DNA of 48,953 nucleotides. Source: Acidimicrobiia bacterium. GTDB taxonomy: Bacteria; Actinomycetota; Acidimicrobiia; IMCC26256; PALSA-555. Shown here piece after piece: positions 34,308 to 42,202 of this stretch. Positions within the stretch are counted from its first letter, which is position 1, and each line of letters starts with the position of its first letter. The translations under genes were made by a program, and so were the position numbers. The notes under the pieces were generated by a model. The model saw only the letters and a list, made by a program, of their open reading frames with translations. It did not search any database and was not told the origin of the DNA. The stretch covers positions 1-48,953 of the forward strand of contig JBBECS010000040.1 in the NCBI GenBank assembly GCA_040881685.1, written 5' to 3'.

Positions 34308-35450
34308 ATGGCTGGACCACTGGCGGGGATCCGGGTGGTGGAGCTCGTCGGGCTCGGTCCCGGACCCTTCTGCGGCATGGTGCTCGCCGACCTCGGTGCC
34401 GACGTCTTGCGCGTGGACCGCGCCGAGGTGGCGCGCGCAACCGATCACACGAAGCCCGCGACAAACGCGATGCACCGCTCGAAACGAGCGATCGGGGTCG
34501 ACCTCAAGACCGACGAGGGAGTCGACACGGTGCTACGGATCACCGACGCGGCCGATGTGCTCTTCGAGGTGTTCCGGCCCGGTGTGGCCGAGCGCCTCGG
34601 GATCGGGCCCGATGTCGCGTGCGCTCGCAACCCGCGCCTCGTGTACGGGAGGCTCACGGGGTGGGGTCAGGATGGACCACTCGCGAGCGCGGCGGGCCAT
34701 GACATCGACTACATCGCGGTCGCCGGTGCACTCGAAACGCTCGGCCGGGCGGGCCAGCCGCCCACGCCACCGATCAACATCCTGGGCGACTTCGCCGGCG
34801 GCGGCATGCTCTTGGCGCTCGGAATCGCGGCTGCGCTCTTCGAACGCGAGCACAGCGGCAAGGGGCAGGTGGTCGATGCCGCGATGGTCGACGGCGCGGC
34901 GCTGATGCTGACGCCGTTCTACGCCGCGCGCGCCTCGGGCTTCTGGGGTGACCGCGGCACGAACCTGCTCGACACCGGCGCACCGTTCTACGAGGTCTAC
35001 GAGTCTGCGGACGGGCGCTGGGTGGCGGTGGGCGCGATCGAGCCGCAGTTCTATGCGGCACTGCTCGACGTGCTCGGCCTCGACCCCACCGAGCTTCCCG
35101 ACTGCGACGACCCGGTGAGCTGGCCTGCACTCAAGGAGCGCTTCGCGTCGATCTTCGCGACCCGCACCCGTGACGAATGGTGCGCGCTCGCCGACGGACG
35201 CGACGCATGCATCGCGCCGGTGCTGACGCCGGACGAGGCGCGGGCCCATCCGCACAACCGCGCGCGCGGCACGTTCTTGGAGTTGGGGGGCGTGCCCCAG
35301 CCCGCGCCGGCACCGCGGTTCTCACGGACCTCCGCGCCGACTCCCACTCCGCCGGAGCATCCGGGTGCGAACACCTCGGATGCGCTCTCGAGCTGGGGCT
35401 TCGATCGCGATGAAGTCGACAAGCTCGTCCGATTGGGAGTAGTCGTTTGA
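34308..35450 (+). CDS. Alpha-methylacyl-CoA racemase-like CoA-transferase family III protein
   Basis: 380 aa CaiB/BaiF fold (GIRVVELVGLGPGPFCGMVLADLGADVLRVDR in part LADLGADVLRVDR). The residues used by M. tuberculosis MCR are matched in kind and spacing: His131-Asp132 (AGHDIDY), Asp161 (LGDFAGGG, 30 residues on) and Glu229 (APFYEVYE). Racemisation of 2-methylacyl-CoA is needed to degrade sterol side chains and branched isoprenoids. Cotranscribed with the thioesterase. A true CoA-transferase would use the Asp alone, so transferase activity is the alternative. Confidence 0.85.
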   Translation: MAGPLAGIRVVELVGLGPGPFCGMVLADLGADVLRVDRAEVARATDHTKPATNAMHRSKRAIGVDLKTDEGVDTVLRITDAADVLFEVFRPGVAERLGIGPDVACARNPRLVYGRLTGWGQDGPLASAAGHDIDYIAVAGALETLGRAGQPPTPPINILGDFAGGGMLLALGIAAALFEREHSGKGQVVDAAMVDGAALMLTPFYAARASGFWGDRGTNLLDTGAPFYEVYESADGRWVAVGAIEPQFYAALLDVLGLDPTELPDCDDPVSWPALKERFASIFATRTRDEWCALADGRDACIAPVLTPDEARAHPHNRARGTFLELGGVPQPAPAPRFSRTSAPTPTPPEHPGANTSDALSSWGFDRDEVDKLVRLGVVV

Positions 35451-35463
35451 AGCAAGTGTCCGC

Positions 35464-35482
35464 GGCGCAGGTACCCTGCGCC
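35464..35482. promoter_or_regulatory. Small hairpin in the racemase-kinase gap
   Basis: Arms GGCGCAG (35464-35470) and CTGCGCC (35476-35482), 5-nt loop, in the 96-base gap after the racemase. The remainder of the gap shows only the GGGAG ribosome site at the end. Confidence 0.4.
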
Positions 35483-35546
35483 CACTCAGCGGTCGCCGAA
35501 GTGGAGAAGTGCGGCCCGGCGCGCCGCGCCGAGAGCGGGAGATGAG

Positions 35547-36668
35547 ATGCCGGTCCCCGAGCAGCGCGACCTCGAGCAGGCCCGCGGCATCCTCGCCGCC
35601 TGGCTGGCAACGAAGATCCCCGGCGCGAGTGACGTCGACGTCGGCCCCATCGGCGGACCAGGCTCGACGGGCTTCTCGAACGAGAGCCTCATCTTCGATG
35701 CGTCGTGGAGCACCGACGGCACCCGTCACACGGAAGGGCTCGTCGTTCGGCCCAAGCCGATCCACCACACGGTCTTCCTCGAGCAGGACTTCGAATCGCA
35801 GTACCGGGTGCTGTCTGCTCTCGCCGAACACACGAACGTGCCCGTCCCTCCGATCAAGTGGTACGAGCCCGACGCCGGAATCCTCGGCTCGCCCTTCTTC
35901 GTCATGGGCAAGATCGACGGCATCGTGCCGGCGGACGCGCCCCCGTACACGATCTCGGGATGGCTGCTCGAGGACACAAAGCCCGAGCATCGACGAACAC
36001 TGGTGGAGAGCGGGATCGAGGCGCTCGCTGCGGTCCACGCCGTCGACTGGAGGGCGCTCGGCTTGGAGTTCCTCGACAAGCCGCAATACGGCGCGCTCGG
36101 CTTCAAGCAGCAGCTCCGTTACTACGAGCGATCGTTCGAGTGGGCGAACCCCGACAAGCCTGCCCCCCCTATTGCGGCAGCGACGCTCGAATGGGTGCAG
36201 GCCCACGCGCCGGCCAGTGACCCCGAGATCACACTGTGCTGGGGTGACGCGCGCATCAACAACCAGCTCTTCGGCCCCGACTTCCGCGTCGTCGCGGTGC
36301 TCGACTGGGAGATGGTCACGCTCGCGGACCCGATGATGGACCTCGCGTGGTGGCTCTTCCTTGACCGCCACTTCCACGAGGGGATGCCTGCCCCGCGCAT
36401 GGAGGGCTTCCCGACGCGGGAAGAGATGATTGCTCACTACGAGAAGGTCAGCGGGCGTACGGCACGGGACCTCGAGTTCTACGAGATGTTCGGGGGTCTG
36501 CGCTTCGCGGTCGTGATGATGCGCATCGCCAAGCTCCTGGTCGAGTTCGAGATCCTCCCGCCCGACAACGACGTCGCCGAGAACAACGCCGTGACCCGTG
36601 TGCTCGCGGAGATGCTCGACCTCCCCCAACCGGGCCCGGGCATGTCCAACTACGCCGGCGCCGACTGA
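35547..36668 (+). CDS. Aminoglycoside-phosphotransferase-like kinase (APH/ACAD10-type)
   Basis: 373 aa protein-kinase-like fold. The catalytic loop reads CWGDARINNQLF (the HGD position is WGD, with the Asp kept and Asn for metal) and the metal loop AVLDWEMVTLADP. The N-lobe has VRPKP in the Lys position. Relatives fused to acyl-CoA dehydrogenases (ACAD10/11 and FadE36-linked proteins) phosphorylate 4-hydroxyacyl-CoAs before elimination. A similar role on a hydroxylated acyl-CoA is plausible here. ATG 35547 with GGGAG 7 bases upstream. Confidence 0.83.
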   Translation: MPVPEQRDLEQARGILAAWLATKIPGASDVDVGPIGGPGSTGFSNESLIFDASWSTDGTRHTEGLVVRPKPIHHTVFLEQDFESQYRVLSALAEHTNVPVPPIKWYEPDAGILGSPFFVMGKIDGIVPADAPPYTISGWLLEDTKPEHRRTLVESGIEALAAVHAVDWRALGLEFLDKPQYGALGFKQQLRYYERSFEWANPDKPAPPIAAATLEWVQAHAPASDPEITLCWGDARINNQLFGPDFRVVAVLDWEMVTLADPMMDLAWWLFLDRHFHEGMPAPRMEGFPTREEMIAHYEKVSGRTARDLEFYEMFGGLRFAVVMMRIAKLLVEFEILPPDNDVAENNAVTRVLAEMLDLPQPGPGMSNYAGAD

Positions 36669-36674
36669 CGCCGA

Positions 36675-36680
36675 TACTCT
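36675..36680 (+). promoter_or_regulatory. -10-like TACTCT
   Basis: TACTCT lies 9 nt before the ATG at 36690, starting right after the kinase stop; suits a leaderless transcript for the two small metalloproteins and ligase. Confidence 0.4.
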
Positions 36681-36689
36681 GTCGCCCGC

Positions 36690-36815
36690 ATGGCTGGAAC
36701 AACCGTGGGTGCCCGGCTGCGCTGCGGCACGTGTGGCACCGAGATCATCGTGGTGAAGGCCACCGACACCGACGTGTCGTGCTGCGACGCGCCCATGGCT
36801 CCGCGAGAGGGCTGA
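36690..36815 (+). CDS. Desulforedoxin-like miniprotein 1
   Basis: 41 aa. Four cysteines in the desulforedoxin spacing: Cys12-x2-Cys15 (CGTC) and adjacent Cys31-Cys32 (SCCDAPM). The CCxxPM ending matches the N-terminal Dx domain of desulfoferrodoxin, which binds an iron (or zinc) in a tetra-Cys site. As a free-standing actinobacterial protein its function is unknown; electron transfer or metal buffering for nearby oxygenases is a guess. The second gene of this kind follows after 8 bases. Normally missed because of its size. Confidence 0.75.
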   Translation: MAGTTVGARLRCGTCGTEIIVVKATDTDVSCCDAPMAPREG

Positions 36816-36823
36816 GGCGAATC

Positions 36824-36967
36824 GTGCCGAACCAGCTCGGGAAGCGCTACCAGTGCCCGACGTGCGAAGCCACCGTGCTCGTCACGAAGGCGGGCGACGG
36901 GGACCTCTCCTGTCACGGGCAGCCGATGGAGGTCGCACAGGCCAAGCCGCTGCCGTCGTCCGACTGA
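36824..36967 (+). CDS. Desulforedoxin-like miniprotein 2 (CxxC...CH)
   Basis: 47 aa: QLGKRYQCPTCEATVLVTKAG, shown by Cys11-x2-Cys14, then LSCHGQPM with Cys30-His31, so the last ligand is His or missing rather than the CC of the first copy. GTG start at 36824; a longer frame from 36731 would overlap the first gene. Paralogue of the preceding gene. A mixed Cys3His site would favour zinc over iron. The acyl-CoA synthetase follows 34 bases later. Confidence 0.75.
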   Translation: MPNQLGKRYQCPTCEATVLVTKAGDGDLSCHGQPMEVAQAKPLPSSD

Positions 36968-37001
36968 CACCGCGGACACGACAGGATCGGGAGTCGTCGG
37001 C

Positions 37002-38432
37002 GTGAACATCGCGATGCTCCTGGAGATGGCCGCCGACGGCTTCGGCGACCGCGTCGCCTTCGGATCCAGCGCGGATGGGCTGACGTTCACACGCCTGCGC
37101 GAGGTGGCAACCGGCGTGGGCGCCCACGTGGAGCGCGCCGGCGCACACACCGTCGCTTTGGTGCACGAGACGTCGCCGCTCGTGCCGGCCGCGCTGTTCG
37201 GTGCCGCATGGGCCGGAGCCGCGTACGCGCCTCTGAACTACCGGCTCCCCGACACCGCCCGCGAGGAGCTGCTCGAGCGACTCTCACCAGCTGCCGTCGC
37301 CGAGAGCCTCTGGCTCGAGATGCCGATGGACGCGGGGCGGGCGTTCCCGGACGAGCCCGACGGACCCGCCGTGGTGTTGTTCACCAGCGGTACCTCGGCG
37401 GAGCCCAAGGCGGCCGTGCTCACCCACGATCAGCTGCTCGCGTATCAGCTCAACACGGTCGAGTTCGCTTCGGCTGACGAGAGCGAAGCGGTGCTCGTTT
37501 CGGTGCCCCCGTTTCACATCGCGGGCGTGACGGCGGTGCTCAGCTCCACCTACGCGGGTCGGCGGATCGTGCCCCTGGCGCGGTTCACGGCAGAGGACTG
37601 GATCGCCACCGCGCGCAGCGAGGCCGTGACGCACGCGTTCGTGGTCCCCACGATGCTCGCCCGCATCGTCGCGGTCATGGAAGACGACCCCGACGCGGCG
37701 CTCCCCGCGCTCCGGCACCTCGCGTACGGAGGGGCGCGGATGCCCGCGCCAGTGCTGGAGCGGGCGTTGCGCCTGCTCCCAGACGTTGGTTTCGTGAACG
37801 CCTACGGGCTCACTGAGACCAGCAGCACTGTGAGCGTGCTCGGACCCGACGATCACCGCGCGGCCCTTGCCGACGACGCTCGCGCGCGCGTTCGACTCTC
37901 GTCGGTCGGTCGTCCGGTCCCGGGTATCGAGGTTCGCGTCGTCGATGTCGACGGGGGCGAGGTCGGCGCCGATGAAGCGGGCGAGATCCTCGTACGCGGC
38001 GCGCAGGTGTCAGGCGACTATGTCGGCGAGGGGTCCCAACGCGACGGCGACGGTTGGCTCCACACCGGGGACCGCGGTCGCGTCGACGCCGAGGGGTACC
38101 TCTTCGTGGAGGGTCGCGGGGACGACACGATCATCCGTGGCGGCGAGAACATCGCGCCGGCTGAGATCGAGGACGCGCTCCTGCATCATCCCGCGGTGTC
38201 GTCGGCGGCCGTCGTCGGATTGCCCGACGAAGAGTGGGGCGAGCGGGTCGCCGCCATGGTGTCCCTCCGTGCGAATGCCAGCGTGACCGCCGACGAGCTG
38301 CGCACATTCGTGCACGACCGCATCGGATCACTCAAGACCCCCGAGTCGATCGCGGTGCGAGAAGAGCTCCCCCACACCGCGACCGGCAAGATCCTGCGCC
38401 GCGAGGTGAAGGCCGAGCTCGAAGCGCTCTGA
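37002..38432 (+). CDS. AMP-dependent acyl-CoA synthetase, short form
   Basis: 476 aa ANL ligase, shorter than usual (510-550) through a compact N domain. P-loop FTSGTSAEPKAAVLTH departs from the consensus: TSGTTGxPKG is TSGTSAEPKAA. Other motifs are normal: NAYGLTETSS, GWLHTGDRGRVDAEGYL, IIRGGENIAPAEIED and catalytic Lys in TATGKILRRE. Activates an unknown carboxylic acid. GTG start with GGGAG 8 bases upstream. Ends 6 bases from the convergent selenoprotein gene. Confidence 0.87.
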   Translation: MNIAMLLEMAADGFGDRVAFGSSADGLTFTRLREVATGVGAHVERAGAHTVALVHETSPLVPAALFGAAWAGAAYAPLNYRLPDTAREELLERLSPAAVAESLWLEMPMDAGRAFPDEPDGPAVVLFTSGTSAEPKAAVLTHDQLLAYQLNTVEFASADESEAVLVSVPPFHIAGVTAVLSSTYAGRRIVPLARFTAEDWIATARSEAVTHAFVVPTMLARIVAVMEDDPDAALPALRHLAYGGARMPAPVLERALRLLPDVGFVNAYGLTETSSTVSVLGPDDHRAALADDARARVRLSSVGRPVPGIEVRVVDVDGGEVGADEAGEILVRGAQVSGDYVGEGSQRDGDGWLHTGDRGRVDAEGYLFVEGRGDDTIIRGGENIAPAEIEDALLHHPAVSSAAVVGLPDEEWGERVAAMVSLRANASVTADELRTFVHDRIGSLKTPESIAVREELPHTATGKILRREVKAELEAL

Positions 38433-38438
38433 GTCGGG

Positions 38439-39437
38439 TTACGGCGACCAGTCGGGGGTGCGGACGTCCATCGTCGGCATGTCCGCCGGTGCTTGACCCA
38501 TCGAGATGGCGATCTTCGAGAAGCCCATGAAGAGCGCGATGCCCATCGCAAGCTCGACCACTTGTCCCTTATCGAAGTGCTCCGCCATCTCAGTGCGCAG
38601 CGCGTCCGGGTACTCGGCTCCCCCACCCAGGAACACGTCGGTGAAGCGGACGACCGCCTTCTCCAGATCGGTCAGCTTGCTGGCCTCGAAGCCCTCGTCG
38701 ACAAGTGCGACGCGCGCTTCCGTGAGCCCCTGCTGCTTCGCGACCGCGAAGCGCACGTTCCGTCAGTAACCGCAGTCGGTGATGCGCGCGTTGCGGATGC
38801 GCGCGATCTCCTTGAGGGGTTGTGGGACGGTGCCGTGGCTCCAGAGCGTGCCGTAGAGACGAAGGAACGCAGCCAACGTCTCCGGCTGCTCGCCGAGCGG
38901 GCTCGCGGTGATCGCTGGATCGGCGTCGGTCGGCAGCTCCAGCGGGGACCCCGGCGCCGGTGGATCCACGATCCCCGCCTGCGCGTCGCTGTGGGCTTCA
39001 CCACAGAGGAGACGCTGGAAGCGGGTGAAGCCATCGAAGAGCGCAAGCGCTTCGGTGAGGGCGACGACCTCGGCGCTGCTGAAGTGCTCATGCAGGTCGG
39101 CGCGCATTGCATCGTCCACGCCGTGAGGGTCCAGCACGAACTGTTCGGAGTAGCCGAGCGCGGCGCGTTGCCCGTCGGTGAAACACTCCGCAGTCGGCCA
39201 CTCGGACAAGCGCGAGACGTGCTTGTCGGTGAGGCCGGCTTCGACCGCGGGGCGCGTGCGGACCGCGAGCTCGCTTTCACACCCGAGGAGCTGGGCGACG
39301 CGCAGCCGGCAGAGCTCGAGCACCACCGGGTCGATCAGGCGGCGCGCCCAGAACACGCCGATGAAGTCGCGGTACGGCCCGGCCAGGTCCGGACGCCGGT
39401 CGAGGACCTCGTCGAAGGTGGCGCCGCGGTCAGTCAC
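38439..39437 (-). CDS. Selenoprotein: two-domain AhpD/CMD-family protein with CGYU motif (TGA read as Sec)
   Basis: Read through the TGA at 38763-38765, the frame gives 332 residues: an N-terminal carboxymuconolactone-decarboxylase-like domain whose cysteine motif is degenerate (GCESEL), then a second CMD/AhpD domain whose CxxC motif is Cys222-Gly-Tyr-TGA. Downstream sequence is fully family-like (KLTDLEKAVVRFTDVFLGG, DKGQVVELAMGIALFMGFSKI in part). Eighteen nt after TGA a hairpin carries apical loop GGUC. AhpD proteins reduce peroxide or disulfide partners via CxxC; Sec at the second position should raise reactivity. GTG 39437 overlaps the upstream SDR stop. Without Sec insertion this would be a split pseudogene. 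Confidence 0.8.
38735..38752 (-). promoter_or_regulatory. Putative bacterial SECIS hairpin 1
   Basis: On the minus strand GCTTCGC (38752-38746), loop GGTC, GCGAAGC (38741-38735): a perfect 7-bp stem, extendable by 3 bp past one bulged A. The loop starts 18 nt after the TGA at 38763-38765. Bacterial SECIS elements have a stem with a G in the first two loop positions at such a distance. Confidence 0.7.
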
Positions 39438-40198
39438 AGGCCCATGAAGCTGCCGCCGTCGCAGACGATCGTCTGGCCCGTCACGTATCCACCTTCGTCG
39501 CTGGCGAGGAAGACCGCCACCCCGCCGATGTCGCGCTCGGGATCACCGATGCGCCGGAGCGAAGCTCGTGCCTCGACCCGCTCCTTCAACACCGGGTTCT
39601 CCGCGAATGCCCCCGCGAGCGCGGGGGTCTCGGCTACGGGTGCGATGGCATTCACCGTGACGCCTCGCGGGCCCCATTCCTTCGACAGGCTCTTCGTCAT
39701 CGCCCGCTGCGCGGCCTTCACCGCCGAGTAGAGCGGGATGTTCACGCTGCCTTCGACCCCTGCGGGAGACGTGAGCAGGATGAATCTTCCCTTTGCACCT
39801 GCGTCTCGCAGATGTGGGTAGGCAAGCACTGCGCTATAGAACGAGCCCCACACGGCAGTACGCGAGTTGTCCTCCCACAGATCGAGCCCGACCTCCTCGA
39901 GGCGATGCGGCGTGCCACCGCGGAACGCGTTGTGCACCATGATCTCGAGCGCGCCGTAGCGCTCCACTGTTTTCGCAACGCACGCAGCCACTTCGGTTCG
40001 GCTCGTCACGTCGGTGACGATGCACGTCGCTTCGCCGCCGCGGGCGCGGATCTCATCGGCGGCCGGCTCGCCGGTCTCGGCGCGGCGGGCCGCAATCACC
40101 ACGTTGGCGCCTGCGGCTGCGAACGCGTGCGCGATGCCCAAGCCCACTCCCTGCCCGGCGCCGGTGACGATAGCGGTGCGGCCGGTCAAGCGACTCAC
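39434..40198 (-). CDS. Short-chain dehydrogenase/reductase (SDR)
   Basis: About 254 aa: VTGAGQGVGLGIA, HNAFRGG in the NNAG position, LLTSPAGVEG (catalytic Ser) and YSAVK; C terminus YVTGQTIVCDGG. Predicted active. GTG 40198 overlaps the stop of the upstream pseudo-SDR, and its own stop overlaps the selenoprotein start, so these are translated in a coupled chain. Its immediate neighbour being a degenerate SDR suggests a heteromeric pair. Confidence 0.86.
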   Translation of the reverse strand: MSRLTGRTAIVTGAGQGVGLGIAHAFAAAGANVVIAARRAETGEPAADEIRARGGEATCIVTDVTSRTEVAACVAKTVERYGALEIMVHNAFRGGTPHRLEEVGLDLWEDNSRTAVWGSFYSAVLAYPHLRDAGAKGRFILLTSPAGVEGSVNIPLYSAVKAAQRAMTKSLSKEWGPRGVTVNAIAPVAETPALAGAFAENPVLKERVEARASLRRIGDPERDIGGVAVFLASDEGGYVTGQTIVCDGGSFMGL

Positions 40199-40944
40199 GG
40201 TGCCATCCAAACTCCGCCGTCGGCGCTGATCGTGGCGCCGGTGACGAAGTGCGACGCGTCGCTGGCGAGGAACACGGCCAGCGGTCCGAGGTCCTGCTCC
40301 GCGTCACCTGGCCCACCGAGGGCAGCCGGTGCCAGTGAGACGGTCGTGGACTCCACGCCGATCGGGACGTGCTCCGGTGCCGGCGCAACACAGTTGAGTG
40401 TGATGCCGTCCGGACCCCATTGACGCGCGGCGGCCTTGATCAACACGCGTTGGGCTTCGACGGCAACCGTGTAGGGCACGAGACGCGCCGCGCCCGACAT
40501 CGACACCGTCGGAGTCACCAGGAGCACGCGCCCGTCGCGGCCGCGCAGATGCGGGAACGCCGCCTGGAGCAGGAACAGTGTGCCGCGGAGCGACATCTCC
40601 CAGACGGCTTCGAACCGCGCGTCGTCCACGTCGGCGAAGTCGCACTGCTCGAAGGCAATCGTGGGCGTTGCCGCGTGCAGCAGCACGTTGATCGGACCGA
40701 GGGCGTCGGCGACGAGACCGAGCGCGTCATCGGCGGAATCGCGCGACGACCAGTCCGCCGAGATGGCCGCGGCGCGAGCATCGGCCGCTTCGAGGTCGGC
40801 TACAGCGGGAGCTAGCTCGTGTGCATCGCCGAGGAGGGCGACGGAGGCACCGGCACGGCCGAGCGCGAGTGCGAGACCGCGGGCGAGGGGCAGCTCGGCC
40901 CCCGTGACTGCGGTGACCCGACCGTCGAGCCTCGTCGTCGTCAC
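40195..40944 (-). CDS. Degenerate SDR, probable pseudoenzyme
   Basis: About 249 aa with SDR fold and C terminus (ITLNCVAPAPEH, HFVTGATISADGG). The dinucleotide motif TGxxxGxG is VTGAELPLARG, the NNAG site is HAATPT, and the catalytic Tyr-x3-Lys is PYTVAVEAQ, with Val in place of Lys. It probably neither binds NAD(P) normally nor catalyses, and may serve as a scaffold for the canonical SDR encoded next. GTG 40944 overlaps the P450 stop. A longer frame to 41304 lies antisense to nothing but inside the P450, so it was rejected. Confidence 0.8.
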   Translation of the reverse strand: MTTTRLDGRVTAVTGAELPLARGLALALGRAGASVALLGDAHELAPAVADLEAADARAAAISADWSSRDSADDALGLVADALGPINVLLHAATPTIAFEQCDFADVDDARFEAVWEMSLRGTLFLLQAAFPHLRGRDGRVLLVTPTVSMSGAARLVPYTVAVEAQRVLIKAAARQWGPDGITLNCVAPAPEHVPIGVESTTVSLAPAALGGPGDAEQDLGPLAVFLASDASHFVTGATISADGGVWMAP

Positions 40945-42146
40945 GCCGACGGGATCTGAACGGGGAGCTCCTTGATGCCGTGGATGAAGTTGGAGCGGAG
41001 ACGGCGCGGCGGCCCGGCTGGCTCGAGATCGGGGAACCGGGTGACAAGCTCTTCGAACATCACGCGAGCTTCGAGCCGCGCCAGACTCGCACCCAGGCAG
41101 AAGTGCGGGCCACCGGCGCCGAACGCGACATGGTCGTTCGGCGTGCGCCCCACGTCGAAGCGGTCGGGATGCTCGAACGCTGCATCGTCGCGGTTCGCCG
41201 ACACGTACCACATGACCACCTTGTCGCCGGCGCTGATCGCTTGGCCGCCGAGCTCGGTGTCGGCACGGGCAGTACGGCGGAAATGCATGACGGGAGTGAC
41301 CCACCGCAACATCTCCTCGATCGCTGACGGCAGAAGCTCCGGATCGGCCGCCAGGCGCGCTCGTTGTTCAGGATGCTCGAACAGCGTGTTCACCCCGCCC
41401 GTCACGAGGTTGCGCGTCGTCTCACTTCCAGCATTCATGAGGAGCATGAAGAAGAGGTCCACGTCCATCTGCGTGAGGCGGTCGCCGTCGACCTCGGCCG
41501 CGAGCAGCACACTGAGGAGATCGGCGCCGTCACCACCAGTGCGCTCGCCACACAGTCGGTCGGCGTACGCGAACATCTCCGCCATCGCAGCTCGTGCATC
41601 GTCGATCGTCCCGCCGAGGTCGGGATCGTCGATGCTCATCATCTTCTCGGTCCATGCGAACACGGTGTGCCGCTCGTCCTCGGGCACGCCCACGAGCTCG
41701 GCGATCACCTGGAGCGGGAGCTCGACCGACACCTCGGTCACGAGATCGAACGCGCCGTTGGCCGCCGCCGCGTCGAGCAGGCGACTCACGATCTCGCGGA
41801 TGCGCGGCTCCAGGATCGTGATCTGCCGGGGCGTGAAGCCGCGGTTCACGAGCTTGCGCAGCTGGGTGTGACGAGGCGCGTCCTGGTTCAGCATGATCTC
41901 GCCGGCACCGCCACCGTCGCCGTCGACGTCCTTGATCATCGTATTGGGATTCGACCCGAAGAGCTGCGGGTGGCGCGACACCTCGAACACGTCGTCGTAT
42001 CCCGTCACCGCCCAGTAGCCAGGACCATCGGGCTCCGGGAGGAAGCACACGGGCGATTCCTCGCGCAGCCGCCGAAAGACCTCGTGCGGCGGACCCGACT
42101 CGAAGAGGCTGAGATCGAAGAGGTCCGGCTTGTCTCGCTCGCTCAC
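40941..42146 (-). CDS. Cytochrome P450, CYP125/142/124-like
   Basis: About 401 aa. Heme-binding FGAGGPHFCLGASLAR with Cys350, ExxR at Glu278-Arg281 (EEMLRWVTP), I-helix NAGSETTRN (238-246). NQDAPRHTQLRKLVNRGFTPR and MWYVSANRDDAAFEHPDRF recall the mycobacterial steroid 26-hydroxylases CYP125 and CYP142, and CYP124, which oxidise the terminal methyl of sterol or branched chains. Substrate remains inferred. The GTG start (42146) lies at the end of a GAGCGAACG-type repeat, with no clear ribosome site. Followed by SDRs that could carry the alcohol on to ketone or aldehyde. Confidence 0.88.
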   Translation of the reverse strand: MSERDKPDLFDLSLFESGPPHEVFRRLREESPVCFLPEPDGPGYWAVTGYDDVFEVSRHPQLFGSNPNTMIKDVDGDGGGAGEIMLNQDAPRHTQLRKLVNRGFTPRQITILEPRIREIVSRLLDAAAANGAFDLVTEVSVELPLQVIAELVGVPEDERHTVFAWTEKMMSIDDPDLGGTIDDARAAMAEMFAYADRLCGERTGGDGADLLSVLLAAEVDGDRLTQMDVDLFFMLLMNAGSETTRNLVTGGVNTLFEHPEQRARLAADPELLPSAIEEMLRWVTPVMHFRRTARADTELGGQAISAGDKVVMWYVSANRDDAAFEHPDRFDVGRTPNDHVAFGAGGPHFCLGASLARLEARVMFEELVTRFPDLEPAGPPRRLRSNFIHGIKELPVQIPSA

Positions 42147-42202
42147 TGCGGCCCGGGATACCCGGCCCGCGGCCGTTCGCTCACTGGGTGAGCTCCCTGC
42201 AC
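42147..42202 (-). repeat. GAGCGAACGGAGTGAG-type repeat between selenoprotein 2 and P450 genes
   Basis: Read on the minus strand, the stop of the AhpD-like gene lies inside CGGAGCGAACGGAGTGAG (42202-42219 region), followed by GTGCAGGGAGCTCACCCAGTGAGCGAACGG and a small palindrome CCGGG-TAT-CCCGG. It ends at the P450 start GTGAGCGAG. Same word family as the repeats at 20238, 29486 and 47033. Confidence 0.65.

Noticed and set aside
38763-38765. Genome-wide TGA reassignment (for example to Trp) as explanation for the two in-frame TGAs
   Set aside because: TGA is used as the normal stop for most genes in this window, often inside ATGA/GTGA overlaps, and TGG encodes Trp throughout.
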